Source: DB1 sp049323655
Lineage (GTDB): Bacteria; Desulfobacterota; Desulfobulbia; Desulfobulbales; SURF-16
Length of the DNA: 64,000 nucleotides
Direction of reading: 5' to 3'
Assembly (NCBI GenBank): GCA_049323655.1
Contig: JBMONO010000009.1
Coordinates: forward strand, 1-64,000
Numbering within the stretch: the first letter of the stretch is position 1; each line of letters starts with the position of its first letter. The notes beneath the pieces were generated by a model, which worked only from the letters and a program-made list of their open reading frames with translations, made no database searches and was not told the DNA's origin. This document shows, one piece after another, positions 1 to 8,715 of this stretch. A program made the translations under genes and the position numbers.

Positions 1-280
1 AGTTCGCGCCATCTCGGCAACTCTTCGCGTCGGGCAAGACGTAGTCTGAGATGGTGGTCTGGGGCAGCAGATTGGTTAGGGGCTGTGCTGTTCATGAGAA
101 CAGCATAGCATTGTGAAAAGTAAAAAGTCAGCACTATGTGCTTATTGCCGGCTCACAAGACCTTCGCTGACTTTGACGGAGTCCTGATCCTCTGCATTTC
201 CCACTGGTTATTCTTTCCTTTTTCCAGTAAAATAATTAGTTTTCTATCGTTCTATCGCGCACCAACACAAGGAGACAGTC
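1..280. other. Non-coding flank upstream of ettA with a hairpin
   Basis: No credible coding region is seen here. Positions 82-93 and 98-109 form a 12-bp stem (one G-T pair) around the loop ATGA. It is followed by an A-rich tract, not a T-run, so it is not a clear intrinsic terminator for a gene to the left of the window. The last 15 bases hold the ettA ribosome binding site AAGGAG. The first ~40 bases could be the tail of a gene cut by the window edge, but I cannot support a product. Confidence 0.4.
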
Positions 281-1966
281 ATGACCAACGAACCGGACAA
301 AATTATCTACTCCATGATCGGAGTGAGCAAATATTACGACAAAAAACCGATCTTAAAAAACATCAACCTTTCCTATTTTTATGGCGCCAAAATCGGCGTC
401 CTCGGCCTGAACGGCTCAGGCAAAAGTTCGCTGTTGCGCATTCTCGCCGGGGTTGACCGTGATTTTGAGGGTCGCACCTCTATTTCGCCGGGACTGACCG
501 TGGGACTGCTGGAACAGGAACCCTCCCTCGATCCGGACAAGACGGTCAGGGAGGTGGTTGAAGAGGCGGCGCAGGACACCGTTGATCTGCTGGCTGAGTT
601 CAACCGCATCAACGAAAAATTTGCCGAACCGATGACTGACGACGAGATGGATGCGCTGATCGCCCGCCAGGCCGCGGTGCAGGAAAAACTCGACACTCTC
701 GACGCCTGGGAGCTCGATTCGAAACTGGAGATGGCCATGGATGCCCTGCGCTGCCCGGCCGGTGAGACGAAAATCGCCGTGCTCTCCGGCGGTGAAAAAC
801 GCCGGGTCGCCCTCTGCAGGCTGCTCCTGCAAAAACCTGACATCCTTCTCCTCGACGAGCCGACCAACCACCTCGACGCCGAGTCCGTAGCCTGGCTTGA
901 GCATCATCTGCAGCGCTACGCAGGCACGATCATCGCCGTCACCCACGACCGCTATTTTCTCGACAACGTGGCCGGCTGGATCCTCGAACTCGACCGGGGC
1001 CAGGGGATTCCCTGGAAAGGCAATTACTCCTCCTGGCTAGACCAAAAATCAAAAAGACTCAAACAGGAAGAGAAACAGGAGAGCGACCGGCAGAAGACCC
1101 TGCAGCGCGAGCTGGAATGGATCAGCATGAGCCCCAAAGGCAGGCATGCTAAATCCAAGGCAAGGATCAAGTCCTACGAACAGCTCTTGAGTCAGGAGCG
1201 CCAGAAACAGGCGCGGGATCTGGAAATTTACATACCACCCGGCCCGCGTCTCGGCAATGTGGTGATCGAGGCGGACAAGGTCCGCAAGGCCTATGACGAC
1301 AAATTGCTGGTCGACGAAATGAGCTTTTCCCTGCCGCCCGGCGGCATTGTCGGGGTCATCGGTCCCAACGGGGCGGGCAAGACCACCCTCTTTCGCATGA
1401 TTACCGGCCAGGAAAAGCCGGATGCCGGCACCATCCGGCTGGGTGAGACGGTGAAGCTCGCCTATGTCGATCAGAGCCGGGACGATCTAGATCCGGAAAA
1501 GAGCATCTGGGAGGTGATCAGCGACGGCCAGGACGTCATCACCCTGGGCAACCGCGAGGTCAATTCCCGCGCCTATGTCGCCCGCTTCAACTTTTCCGGC
1601 ACCGAGCAGCAAAAAAAGGTGGGTCAGCTCTCCGGCGGCCAGCGCAACCGGGTGCATCTGGCCCGTATGTTAAAAGAAGGGGCCAACGTCATCCTGCTCG
1701 ACGAGCCGACCAACGATCTTGACGTCAACACCCTGCGCGCCCTGGAAGAGGCGCTGGAGAATTTCGCCGGGTGCGCCGTGGTCATCAGCCATGACCGCTG
1801 GTTCCTCGACCGTATCGCCACTCACATCCTCGCCTTTGAGGGAGACAGCACGGTCACCTACTTTGACGGCAACTATTCGGAATACGAGGCGGACCGCAAG
1901 AAGCGTCTCGGCGCCGAAGCCGAGCAGCCGCACCGGATCAAGTACCGGCAACTGACCAGAGGATAA
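281..1966 (+). CDS. ettA: Energy-dependent translational throttle protein EttA (ABC-F)
   Basis: An ABC-F ATPase that binds the ribosomal E site and gates entry into elongation according to the ATP/ADP level; cytosolic. The 561 residues match the EttA length (about 555 in E. coli). There are two ABC domains: Walker A GLNGSGKS and GPNGAGKT, signatures LSGGEKRR and LSGGQRNR, and Walker B LLLDEPTNHLD and ILLDEPTNDLD, joined by a charged linker. No membrane segment is seen, which excludes a transporter. The ATG follows AAGGAG at good spacing. The TAA directly abuts the stop codon of the convergent feoB gene with no bases between and no terminator, so the two transcripts should overlap at their 3' ends. 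Confidence 0.95.
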   Translation: MTNEPDKIIYSMIGVSKYYDKKPILKNINLSYFYGAKIGVLGLNGSGKSSLLRILAGVDRDFEGRTSISPGLTVGLLEQEPSLDPDKTVREVVEEAAQDTVDLLAEFNRINEKFAEPMTDDEMDALIARQAAVQEKLDTLDAWELDSKLEMAMDALRCPAGETKIAVLSGGEKRRVALCRLLLQKPDILLLDEPTNHLDAESVAWLEHHLQRYAGTIIAVTHDRYFLDNVAGWILELDRGQGIPWKGNYSSWLDQKSKRLKQEEKQESDRQKTLQRELEWISMSPKGRHAKSKARIKSYEQLLSQERQKQARDLEIYIPPGPRLGNVVIEADKVRKAYDDKLLVDEMSFSLPPGGIVGVIGPNGAGKTTLFRMITGQEKPDAGTIRLGETVKLAYVDQSRDDLDPEKSIWEVISDGQDVITLGNREVNSRAYVARFNFSGTEQQKKVGQLSGGQRNRVHLARMLKEGANVILLDEPTNDLDVNTLRALEEALENFAGCAVVISHDRWFLDRIATHILAFEGDSTVTYFDGNYSEYEADRKKRLGAEAEQPHRIKYRQLTRG

Positions 1967-4168
1967 TCAGATGATGAGCGAGCCGACCTGATAAACGACA
2001 ACCGCCAGGAGAAAGGCGAACAGGGTGTTGAACAGCATGGAGAACACCCCCCACTTCCAGGAGCCGGCCTCCCGGGCGATACAGATGACGGTGACAAAGC
2101 AGGGCGCATAGTAGGAAATGAACAGCAGAACACTGAGCGCCTTGACCGGGTTCCAGCCGGGATCCTTACGCAGGGTCTCGGCCAGTGAGCCCTCCTGCTG
2201 CCCGTCGCCGCCGAGCGAATAGGCGGTGCCGAGGGTGGAGAGGATTATCTCCTTTGCCGCGACCCCGCCGATCAGGGCGATATTGGTTCGCCAATCAAAT
2301 CCTGCATAGGAGCTGACCTTTTCCAGGGCAGTGCCGATGCGGCCGGCCAGGGAACAGCGCAGTGCCATTTTCGCCTCCGCCTGATCGATGGCCCCCAGTT
2401 GCCGGGCGCGCTCAGCTTGCTCCTCCTCAAGGATCACCATTTTCTTCCCACCCAGGACCATGGCGGGATAGGCCGCTTCCACCTGCTGGCGTTGTCGGTC
2501 AAATTCCGCTTTGTCCTGTTGCGGCAGAGCGGGGAAGGTCATCATCGCCCAAATAACAACGGAAAAACCAAGAATGACGGTTCCCGCCTTTTTCACATAC
2601 TGCCAGGTCTTCTCCCAGGTATGGATAAGCAGTCCACGCAGGGTGGGAAAACGATAGGGCGGCAGCTCCAGAACAAAGGGGGTCGATTCGCCCCGCAGCA
2701 CGGTGATGCGCAGAAATTTTGCCACCAGCAGGGCCACCAGCCAGGAAAAGAGGGTGAAGAGAAACATGTAGCGGGCCTGATGCGCCGAAAAAAAGGCGCC
2801 GATAAAGAGCGCCAGCACCGGCAGCTTGGCCCCGCAGTTCATGAAAGGGGCGGTGAGCAGGGTGGCCATCCGCTCCTTGGGCGAACGCAGGGTCCGGGTG
2901 GCCATAACGCCGGGCACCGCGCACCCGCCGGCAATGCCGCCGGAGACGATATAGGCCATGACCGAGCTGCCGTTGAGGCCGAAGATACGAAAGACCCGGT
3001 CCAACATAAAGGCAACCCGGGCAAGATAGCCTGAGTCCTCCAGTACGGCGATGCCGAAGAACATGAACATGATGAGCGGCACAAAGCCAAGGACACCGCC
3101 CACGCCGTCGATGATGCCGGAGACGACGAGCGATTTCAGGTGACCGTCCGGCAACAGCGAGTCCGCTGTCCGGGACAGCCAGTCAAAAAAAGTATCCAAC
3201 CAGGAAACCGGCAATTCACTATAGGAAAAGGTGAAGGTGTAGAGACCGTAGAGAACAAACCCCATGAAAAGCGGCCCGAAAAAACGGTTGGTCAGCACCT
3301 TGTCGATTCGGTCGGAGGTATAGAGCCGATTGGCATCGTACTTGGCGACAATGACTCCTTTTTTGACGATACCCTTGATATAGCCATAGCGATGGTCCGC
3401 CACCATCGCCTCGGGATAGGTCTCCATGGTCTCGCGCAGATGACGGGAAACTGCCTCCACCCGCTGCTCAAGCTCACCGGACAGGGCGGCATTTTCCCGT
3501 CTCCCGCGCTCCAGAATTTGCGCATCCTTTTCCAGATACTTGATGGCCACCCAACGGACAGGATAGGCGTCGGTCAGAAAATTTCCCGCCCTGATTTTCT
3601 CCTCCAGATCGAGCAGGGTTGAATCGAGATCCTCGCCGTAAGAAATCCGCTTCGGGATCCACTCCTTCTTTCGGGCCGCGAGTCGTACCGCCTCCTCCAT
3701 CAGCTGGCGAGTCCCGTAACCGCTTCGGGCGATGATCGGCACCACCGGAACCCCGAGAAACTCGGCCAGTCGTTCCGCCTTTACTTCGATCCCCCGGTCG
3801 CGGGCCACGTCAATCATGTTAAGGGCAATGATGAGCGGGATGCCGAGCTCGAAAAACTGGGTGGTCAGATAGAGGTTGCGTTCCAGATTGGAGGCATCGA
3901 TGATATTGACGATGACCTGCGGCTTCTCAAAGATGAGAAAGTCCCGCGCCACCACCTCCTCCTCGGAATAGGCGGTCAATGAATAGGTGCCGGGCAGATC
4001 GACGATGTTGATTTTCTGCTCGTCGAGCTGATAGGTTCCCTCTTTTTTCTCTACCGTCACACCGGGATAGTTGCCGACATGCTGACGGGAACCGGTGAGG
4101 GCGTTAAACAGGGTGGTCTTGCCGGAATTGGGATTACCTGCCAGAGCGATTTTAATTGCTGAAACCAT
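1967..4168 (-). CDS. feoB: Ferrous iron transporter FeoB
   Basis: Inner-membrane Fe(II) uptake protein with a cytosolic G domain. The N-terminus shows G1 GNPNSGKTT, G3 DLPGTYS and G4 NMID, followed by a helical linker and many hydrophobic segments containing two gate-like repeats, including the GCAVPG and NCGAKLP loops. The 733 residues are typical of FeoB. It is the last gene of the feo operon on this strand, after the Cys-rich protein and feoA, with a decayed signalling fragment lying between feoA and feoB. The ATG at 4168 is just ahead of the G1 motif; its Shine-Dalgarno is weak (GGGCTC), so translation may depend on upstream context. No feoC is seen. Confidence 0.96.
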   Translation of the reverse strand: MVSAIKIALAGNPNSGKTTLFNALTGSRQHVGNYPGVTVEKKEGTYQLDEQKINIVDLPGTYSLTAYSEEEVVARDFLIFEKPQVIVNIIDASNLERNLYLTTQFFELGIPLIIALNMIDVARDRGIEVKAERLAEFLGVPVVPIIARSGYGTRQLMEEAVRLAARKKEWIPKRISYGEDLDSTLLDLEEKIRAGNFLTDAYPVRWVAIKYLEKDAQILERGRRENAALSGELEQRVEAVSRHLRETMETYPEAMVADHRYGYIKGIVKKGVIVAKYDANRLYTSDRIDKVLTNRFFGPLFMGFVLYGLYTFTFSYSELPVSWLDTFFDWLSRTADSLLPDGHLKSLVVSGIIDGVGGVLGFVPLIMFMFFGIAVLEDSGYLARVAFMLDRVFRIFGLNGSSVMAYIVSGGIAGGCAVPGVMATRTLRSPKERMATLLTAPFMNCGAKLPVLALFIGAFFSAHQARYMFLFTLFSWLVALLVAKFLRITVLRGESTPFVLELPPYRFPTLRGLLIHTWEKTWQYVKKAGTVILGFSVVIWAMMTFPALPQQDKAEFDRQRQQVEAAYPAMVLGGKKMVILEEEQAERARQLGAIDQAEAKMALRCSLAGRIGTALEKVSSYAGFDWRTNIALIGGVAAKEIILSTLGTAYSLGGDGQQEGSLAETLRKDPGWNPVKALSVLLFISYYAPCFVTVICIAREAGSWKWGVFSMLFNTLFAFLLAVVVYQVGSLII

Positions 4169-4257
4169 TTGAAATGAGCCCGTAAAAAATCATAAGAAAA
4201 GGAAGATAGCGGCGCACGGAGGAGGTAAAGCAACAGAAATTCAGCGGTCAAGCTCCG

Positions 4258-4662
4258 GAACTGCTTCTTCAGACAGTCCGGGCAGATGCTATGACTCGTC
4301 AAGGCGGATGAATGGTGCTGGAGACAAGTCTCGACCCTGTCCCAGAACCCTCTGTCATTGCGGATCTTCTTGCAGAAGGAGCAGATCGGGATAATTCCCT
4401 CCAGCTGCCGTATTTCCGCCAAGGCGGCTTACAGCTCGCTGTTTTTTGCGTTCCGGTTCTTCCCCTGCCCGCACAGCGTCCCGCCAACTCCGCCAGGGAA
4501 AAACCCCCAGGCTGACGGCAAGCGCCATCACGGTGATCACGATCTGGTAAATCTCGTATTCCTCATGCTGATCCGCAAAGTCGGTTGTGAATTCAAGCAG
4601 GTCGAAAAAACCGGCAATGACAAAGACCGCCGCCGCGATCACGGCGATCTCCAGCAGCTCAT
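4258..4662 (-). pseudogene. Decayed membrane sensor fragment with a CxxC signalling tail
   Basis: Two pieces of one ancestral protein lie in different frames. The upstream piece (about 4662-4440) encodes a hydrophobic N-terminus with ELLEIAVIAAAVFVIAG and a second membrane helix ending FPWRSWRD. The downstream piece (4422-4258) encodes LEGIIPICSFCKKIRND and SICPDCLKKQF, the C-terminal motif common on deltaproteobacterial sensor kinases and GGDEF proteins. They are separated by a frame change near the six-A run at 4442-4447 and by a TAA at 4429-4431, where relatives usually have a Gln codon (EL-Q-AALAEI). The 3' end drifts into the feoB start region. It could be a sequencing error, but two independent lesions favour real decay. 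Confidence 0.65.
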
Positions 4663-4718
4663 GCTTACCCCTTCACGACTCCCATCCGATCGTCATTGCC
4701 AGAATTCCCCAATCACGC

Positions 4719-4955
4719 TCAAGATTCCACCTCCACTTCGATGAAATCCGCCTCGTTGTTGCGCAAGGTCAGAACACTGCCCAGCACGCGCAGGGCAACC
4801 GGGTCATAAAGCGGTGCCCTCCCCTGGACGACGATCTCGGTGCCCGGCACCAGCCCCATATCCCGGATACGCCGGCCCAGTTCACCGCCCTGTTTGACCG
4901 CCGTGATGACTCCCTTCTGGTTTCTTTTCATTTTCCGCAACATCATTCGCGCCAT
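4719..4955 (-). CDS. feoA: Ferrous iron transport protein FeoA
   Basis: Small cytosolic SH3-like partner of FeoB. The 78 residues contain the typical RRIRDMGLVPGTEI core and the later DPVALRVLGSVLTLRN strand pattern. The ATG at 4955 is preceded by GGAGG. The stop of the upstream Cys-rich gene is 3 nt away, so the two are translationally linked. It belongs to the feo operon controlled from the promoter and dyad near 5224-5284. Confidence 0.93.
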   Translation of the reverse strand: MARMMLRKMKRNQKGVITAVKQGGELGRRIRDMGLVPGTEIVVQGRAPLYDPVALRVLGSVLTLRNNEADFIEVEVES

Positions 4956-4958
4956 TGC

Positions 4959-5186
4959 CTACCTTCCTCCGCAACCGCAGCCTGAACATCTTGTTGCCGC
5001 ACTACCTCCGTCTGGTTTTTCCTCAACCCCTTTCGCATTCCCGACGATGAACTCTTTTTTCGTCTCCCTACAGCAGCTCGCGGTGCAGGAACAATCCGAC
5101 CCGGTCGTAGCTGCAAAGAATCTTCGCACCACAGAGATAACAGCTGCGGCGACAATCACAACAACCAGCAGGGTATCAAATTGCAT
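4959..5186 (-). CDS. FeoB-associated Cys-rich membrane protein
   Basis: Short protein of 75 residues. An N-terminal membrane helix (FDTLLVVVIVAAAVISVV) is followed by a soluble tail rich in Cys: CSCTASCC in the middle and CSGCGCGG at the extreme C-terminus. This architecture matches the FeoB-associated Cys-rich membrane proteins that accompany feoAB in many anaerobes; the precise role is not established and metal handling is inferred. The ATG at 5186 is chosen over the GTG at 5189 because GGAGGG lies 6 nt upstream of it. It is the first gene of the feo operon, an unusual position since this gene more often follows feoB. Confidence 0.85.
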   Translation of the reverse strand: MQFDTLLVVVIVAAAVISVVRRFFAATTGSDCSCTASCCRETKKEFIVGNAKGVEEKPDGGSAATRCSGCGCGGR

Positions 5187-5223
5187 CACACGCCCTCCGC
5201 CAAAAAATCAAACACACATAATA

Positions 5224-5284
5224 AAATTAGGCATACCTAATTTGGTCATGAATAAAAATTAATGAATCCCCATCCTCCTGTCAA
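5224..5284 (-). promoter_or_regulatory. feo operon promoter with metal-regulator-like dyad
   Basis: Reading on the minus strand, TTGACA (5279-5284) and TAATTT (5256-5261) are spaced 17 bp. Just downstream, 5224-5243 forms a perfect 8-bp inverted repeat, AAATTAGG-CATA-CCTAATTT, at roughly +6 to +25. The TTAGG/CCTAA half-sites resemble operators of DtxR/IdeR/MntR-type metal repressors more than a GATAAT-type Fur box. The -35 overlaps the stop codon of the upstream small membrane-protein gene. Confidence 0.65.
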
Positions 5285-5550
5285 TGTTTTTTCTCGGCTG
5301 CCGCATTATACGCCCGGTAATAGAGGTCACTGCGCCGGCATTCTCGCAGAAGAGAGAACGCCAGAACAAGGTGGATGAGCAGGGCCAGCTCGACTCGGGC
5401 AGTCAGCTGCTCACGATAGAGCACCACGCCAGCAGCACTGATCCACAGACTGACAACGGCCAGCAGGCGCAGAGGTTTAATGAGGCGTTGACAGAGTGCA
5501 GCCCGGCCTCCCCTGGTCTCCGACTGGAAAAATTTCCGGCAGCATCCCAT
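5281..5550 (-). CDS. Small membrane protein, unknown function
   Basis: An 89-residue protein with two predicted membrane helices (PLRLLAVVSLWISAAGVVLY and VELALLIHLVLAFSLL) and a basic N-terminus with the pair CC. The ATG at 5550 is preceded by GGAGG at 5-nt spacing, better supported than the TTG at 5562. It follows two cytochrome-biogenesis-like membrane genes on the same strand (41 nt gap plus leader) and precedes feo. I do not recognise the family; a role with the CcsA-like neighbours is only inferred from order. Confidence 0.6.
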   Translation of the reverse strand: MGCCRKFFQSETRGGRAALCQRLIKPLRLLAVVSLWISAAGVVLYREQLTARVELALLIHLVLAFSLLRECRRSDLYYRAYNAAAEKKH

Positions 5551-5603
5551 ACTCACCTCCAAATCGCCTTTATGTGCCCGTGCCTGACAAAAAATATTTC
5601 ACA

Positions 5604-6215
5604 TCAGAAGGCCTTCCTTATCTTGCGAGCCAGCGCGGCAACCGCAGGCGCATAAAAACAAAAAAGCATACCAGAGACAGTGGCGGCGGTGGTCACCCAG
5701 AAGAGTGCGAGGTGCAGGCCGGGATGCCGATAAAAAAAGAGATCCAGCACAAAAAGAAGAACGCCAAGGTGAATGAGCGAAGAGCCAAGTCGATGCCAGT
5801 AACCATTTTTTTCAAAATGGAGAGCCTGGCTGCCCGCCGCACTCAAAGCACATACCACCAGCTGCAAGACAAGGGAGGCGCAGAGGACGCCAAGCAGGGC
5901 GATCTTCATGCCCTGCCAGAAAAAAACGACCACCCCAACACCGACAAGCAGCATGGCAAAACGATTGAGCCAGACCACCGGCAGCAGTCTTTTCGGGACA
6001 CAGATGCCCAGCAGCAGTATAAGGGCAATGAGAAAGGGTGAGACAAGCCTGTTCATCCGTTCCATATAGACAATCTTGTCCGCCGCAGGAAGCTGCTGGA
6101 TACCGGCAAACTTGAAATAGAACATGGCGGCAACACAGATAAGCGAGATAATGAACAGGACCGCCACGGTGGCCAGGATCAGGGAAAAATCCCATGAGGA
6201 TTTTCGCGTATTCAT
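5604..6215 (-). CDS. Multi-spanning membrane protein downstream of ccsA-like gene
   Basis: The start is set at the ATG at 6215 (MNTRKSSWDFSL) because AAGGAT lies just upstream; a longer reading would run into the preceding gene. The 203 residues are dominated by about six hydrophobic segments (for example LILATVAVLFIISLICVAAM and LVSPFLIALILLLGIC), with no heme-binding CxxCH. Only 11 nt separate it from the stop of the CcsA-like gene, so it is co-translated with it and may be its partner, perhaps standing in for ResB/Ccs1. I do not recognise the family by sequence alone. Confidence 0.7.
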   Translation of the reverse strand: MNTRKSSWDFSLILATVAVLFIISLICVAAMFYFKFAGIQQLPAADKIVYMERMNRLVSPFLIALILLLGICVPKRLLPVVWLNRFAMLLVGVGVVVFFWQGMKIALLGVLCASLVLQLVVCALSAAGSQALHFEKNGYWHRLGSSLIHLGVLLFVLDLFFYRHPGLHLALFWVTTAATVSGMLFCFYAPAVAALARKIRKAF

Positions 6216-6226
6216 TGTGAGATCCT

Positions 6227-7261
6227 TCAGGAAACAAAGCTGTGTTCGCCGGGGAAAAAAAACGAGCTGACAAAGGTAAAAAGCATGGCAAGAAAGCAGA
6301 GAATACCGAGGATGGCGGAAAAATACCACATGGACGGCCGGTTGATGAAGAGCCGGGTGTGGAGGTAGGTGCTGTAAATTGCCCACATCATGATGGAGCT
6401 GCAAATCTTCGGATCCCACCACCAGTTCGGGCCCCAGGCTTTGAGCGCCCAAGGATAGCCGAGCAACATGCCCAGGGTCAGGAGAAAAAAACCGAGGATG
6501 GCGCTGTCATAGCCAACCTTTTCCACGGCCGGCTCCCGACCGGCCAGCATAAAGAGCGAGGCAACAAAGGTGATGGTGATACAGGCATAAGAGAGAAAGA
6601 GCAGTGGGGGGTGGAACCACATATAGTGGGCGTTGTAATAAAAAACCATCTTCGGGTAGAGCTGCATGAAGAGCCCCAGCTTTTCTCCGACGGAGGCGCT
6701 GACGGCAATCCAGGGCGCAATCTCTCCGAAGAATTTCGGCAGGGGAATGACAAAAGGATCGGCCCAGAAAAAAAGAATCGCCACCTGCAGGGCAAGAGCA
6801 AGCGCCAAGGCGCCGCGCAGCCGGTGCTGGGTGGAACGGCGATGAAAGACCAGGGCCAAGAGGGCAAAACACATGAACCAAAAATAGTATTTTTCATTCT
6901 CCAGCCACGGCGGCAACAAATAACGCGGTGGCGCGGTTTCGCTGTAAAGCGGCAGACCATAGGCGGCACCCTGATTGAGGTCGGCGAGGTGCTGATTGAG
7001 CATGTTGGCGACCGCCGGCGGCAGTTCCAGGGCAAGGGCATGGAAAATCTGATAATGAAACCAGCAGATCCAGACAAAACCGGCGACGAAAAGGCAGCTC
7101 ACCGCCCCGAAAAGCACCTCACCGCACCGCGGCCACAAAGGGCCGGAACGGAGAAGGTTCGCCACCCCGAGACTTCCCGTCAGACAGGAAAGTCCGAAGA
7201 GCAGCAGCAGGAGGTGATGGCCGATGGTACGATAAAGCGAAAGGGACAGCAACTCTTCCAT
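6227..7261 (-). CDS. CcsA/ResC-family cytochrome c biogenesis (heme-handling) protein
   Basis: Membrane protein of 344 residues with about eight hydrophobic segments. The diagnostic heme-handling WWD-type segment is present near the C-terminus as KAWGPNWWWDPK, followed by MMWAIYSTYLHTR, the pattern of CcsA/ResC/NrfE-family proteins that pass heme to apocytochromes. The GAG-to-ICSS part of the motif departs from the usual WDPKETW. The ATG at 7261 follows GAGG. The next gene, an unknown membrane protein, starts 11 nt after its stop. No ResB/Ccs1 gene is seen beside it. Confidence 0.85.
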   Translation of the reverse strand: MEELLSLSLYRTIGHHLLLLLFGLSCLTGSLGVANLLRSGPLWPRCGEVLFGAVSCLFVAGFVWICWFHYQIFHALALELPPAVANMLNQHLADLNQGAAYGLPLYSETAPPRYLLPPWLENEKYYFWFMCFALLALVFHRRSTQHRLRGALALALALQVAILFFWADPFVIPLPKFFGEIAPWIAVSASVGEKLGLFMQLYPKMVFYYNAHYMWFHPPLLFLSYACITITFVASLFMLAGREPAVEKVGYDSAILGFFLLTLGMLLGYPWALKAWGPNWWWDPKICSSIMMWAIYSTYLHTRLFINRPSMWYFSAILGILCFLAMLFTFVSSFFFPGEHSFVS

Positions 7262-7409
7262 GGCAACCTCATGTGGTCAATGGCCAAGAGAAATCATGCG
7301 ACACAGCATATCCGATTCGCCGCCAAAAATCCACCTGCCTCTGCCATACTCCATTGCTGCCAAGAGAACAACCGCCCGCCAGGTGCCCTCCCGCCATAAA
7401 TAATTGCCA

Positions 7410-7438
7410 TTGTCTCGACGCGCCGCATCCCGTATTAT
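7410..7438 (+). promoter_or_regulatory. Candidate sigma-70-type promoter for the DUF4388 gene
   Basis: TTGTCT (7410-7415) and TATTAT (7433-7438) are spaced 17 bp, 45 nt upstream of the ATG at 7483. The divergent CcsA-like gene starts on the other side of the same 220-nt intergenic region. Confidence 0.5.
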
Positions 7439-7482
7439 TGGATCATGACAACAACGGCTCTCATCTCCCGGCAGGAACGGCA

Positions 7483-8715
7483 ATGAATCTCCAGGGCGAC
7501 TTCGAAGGATCCTTTCTGACCACTATCCTCCAGCTCCTCTGCGACGACCACAACACCGGCGTGTTACAGGTCACCTGCAGCCGCAAAAGCTGCAAGGTGT
7601 TTTTTCAGGAAGGGACCATCGTCTACGCCATCAGCACGGAAAGCCGCTACCGCCTGGGGGAAATGCTGCTGCGGGACGGCATCATTACCGCTGAACAACT
7701 GGAGGAGGCCCTGCAGAGGGCTCGACGCCTCAATATCGCCATTGGCAAGGTGCTGCTGGAACAGAATGCCATCACCCTCGACGTTTTCAGTCAGTACAAT
7801 ACCCGCCAGGTCGAAGACATTCTCTACTCCATGCTCTTTTGGACAAAGGGCAGATTCGATTACCAGGACGCGACGCTGCGTTTTGACCGCATGGTGGTGA
7901 CCCAGCTCAATCCGATGAAACTCATCCTCGAGGCCTCCCGTCGCATCGACGAGATGTCGCTGCTCACTGAACAGATTCGCGGGGACAACTGCATTTACGA
8001 AAAAGTTGCAGGACGGCAAAACGAGGAAGCGATAGCTGCTTGCAGCGCCCTGGAAAAATGCATTCTCGAGCTGGCCGGAAACGGCCGCAGCGTGCGCGAC
8101 ATCATTGCCGCAAGCCATTACGACGACTTCACGGTCTACAAGTCTCTTTATTCCCTGCTGGCCTCCGGGCTGATCGAAAAGATCGAGACCAACCCTCTCG
8201 CGGCCAGCGGCTTCACGATCGATCGCATCCTCTCCATCTACACGAATATTCTTGACCGAATTGCCGCATCCATCGCCGCAGTCAGCCGGGTCCCGGCAAG
8301 CACCCTGATCCGTCAGGCAAAGGGCAACCTGCCGCCGGCCCAGCAACGCCTTCTCCAGGATTTCCACTTAAGCAGTGCACCACAGGTCAACCACCAGGCC
8401 ATCATGGCGGCATGCGACAAAGCAGGCAGCCTCAGGATGCAGCAAAGCTTGCTGCTCATTGACGCCTTCAACGGCCTCTGCCACCATCTGCTGCTGCAGA
8501 CCGTTCCCTTGGCCCGGGAGGAACAGATCTATGACCTCATCGGCACAATCGACCTGATCCTCGACACGGTACAGCGGCATCCGGGGAACTCCATGGAAAA
8601 GAACAAAATCCTGAGCGACATGCGTCGTGTCCTCAACGACACGATGAAACAGATCCGCGCGCTGCCGGAAAAACCGAGGGAGGGGGGATTCTTTTCACTG
8701 TTCACCAAAAAATGA
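7483..8715 (+). CDS. DUF4388 (PATAN-like) domain protein
   Basis: The protein begins MNLQGDFEGSFLTTILQLL, the standard opening of DUF4388/PATAN domains; an in-frame extension to 7273 is ignored because homology begins here and GCAGGAACGG precedes this ATG. The 410 residues hold an N-terminal DUF4388 domain whose middle (LGEMLLRDGIITAEQLEEAL, then IGKVLLEQNAI) resembles the MshEN/GspE N-terminal fold, and a helical C-terminal half. Such proteins are linked to two-component and surface-motility signalling; a specific role cannot be read here. Its TGA stop (8713-8715) lies inside the start of a dispersed repeat, suggesting the repeat inserted at the gene end. Confidence 0.8.
   Translation: MNLQGDFEGSFLTTILQLLCDDHNTGVLQVTCSRKSCKVFFQEGTIVYAISTESRYRLGEMLLRDGIITAEQLEEALQRARRLNIAIGKVLLEQNAITLDVFSQYNTRQVEDILYSMLFWTKGRFDYQDATLRFDRMVVTQLNPMKLILEASRRIDEMSLLTEQIRGDNCIYEKVAGRQNEEAIAACSALEKCILELAGNGRSVRDIIAASHYDDFTVYKSLYSLLASGLIEKIETNPLAASGFTIDRILSIYTNILDRIAASIAAVSRVPASTLIRQAKGNLPPAQQRLLQDFHLSSAPQVNHQAIMAACDKAGSLRMQQSLLLIDAFNGLCHHLLLQTVPLAREEQIYDLIGTIDLILDTVQRHPGNSMEKNKILSDMRRVLNDTMKQIRALPEKPREGGFFSLFTKK

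Noticed and set aside
4057..4422. Open frame with LEGIIPICSFCKKIRND as a stand-alone gene
   Set aside because: It lacks its N-terminal half, which is in another frame upstream, and runs into feoB; it is treated as part of a pseudogene.
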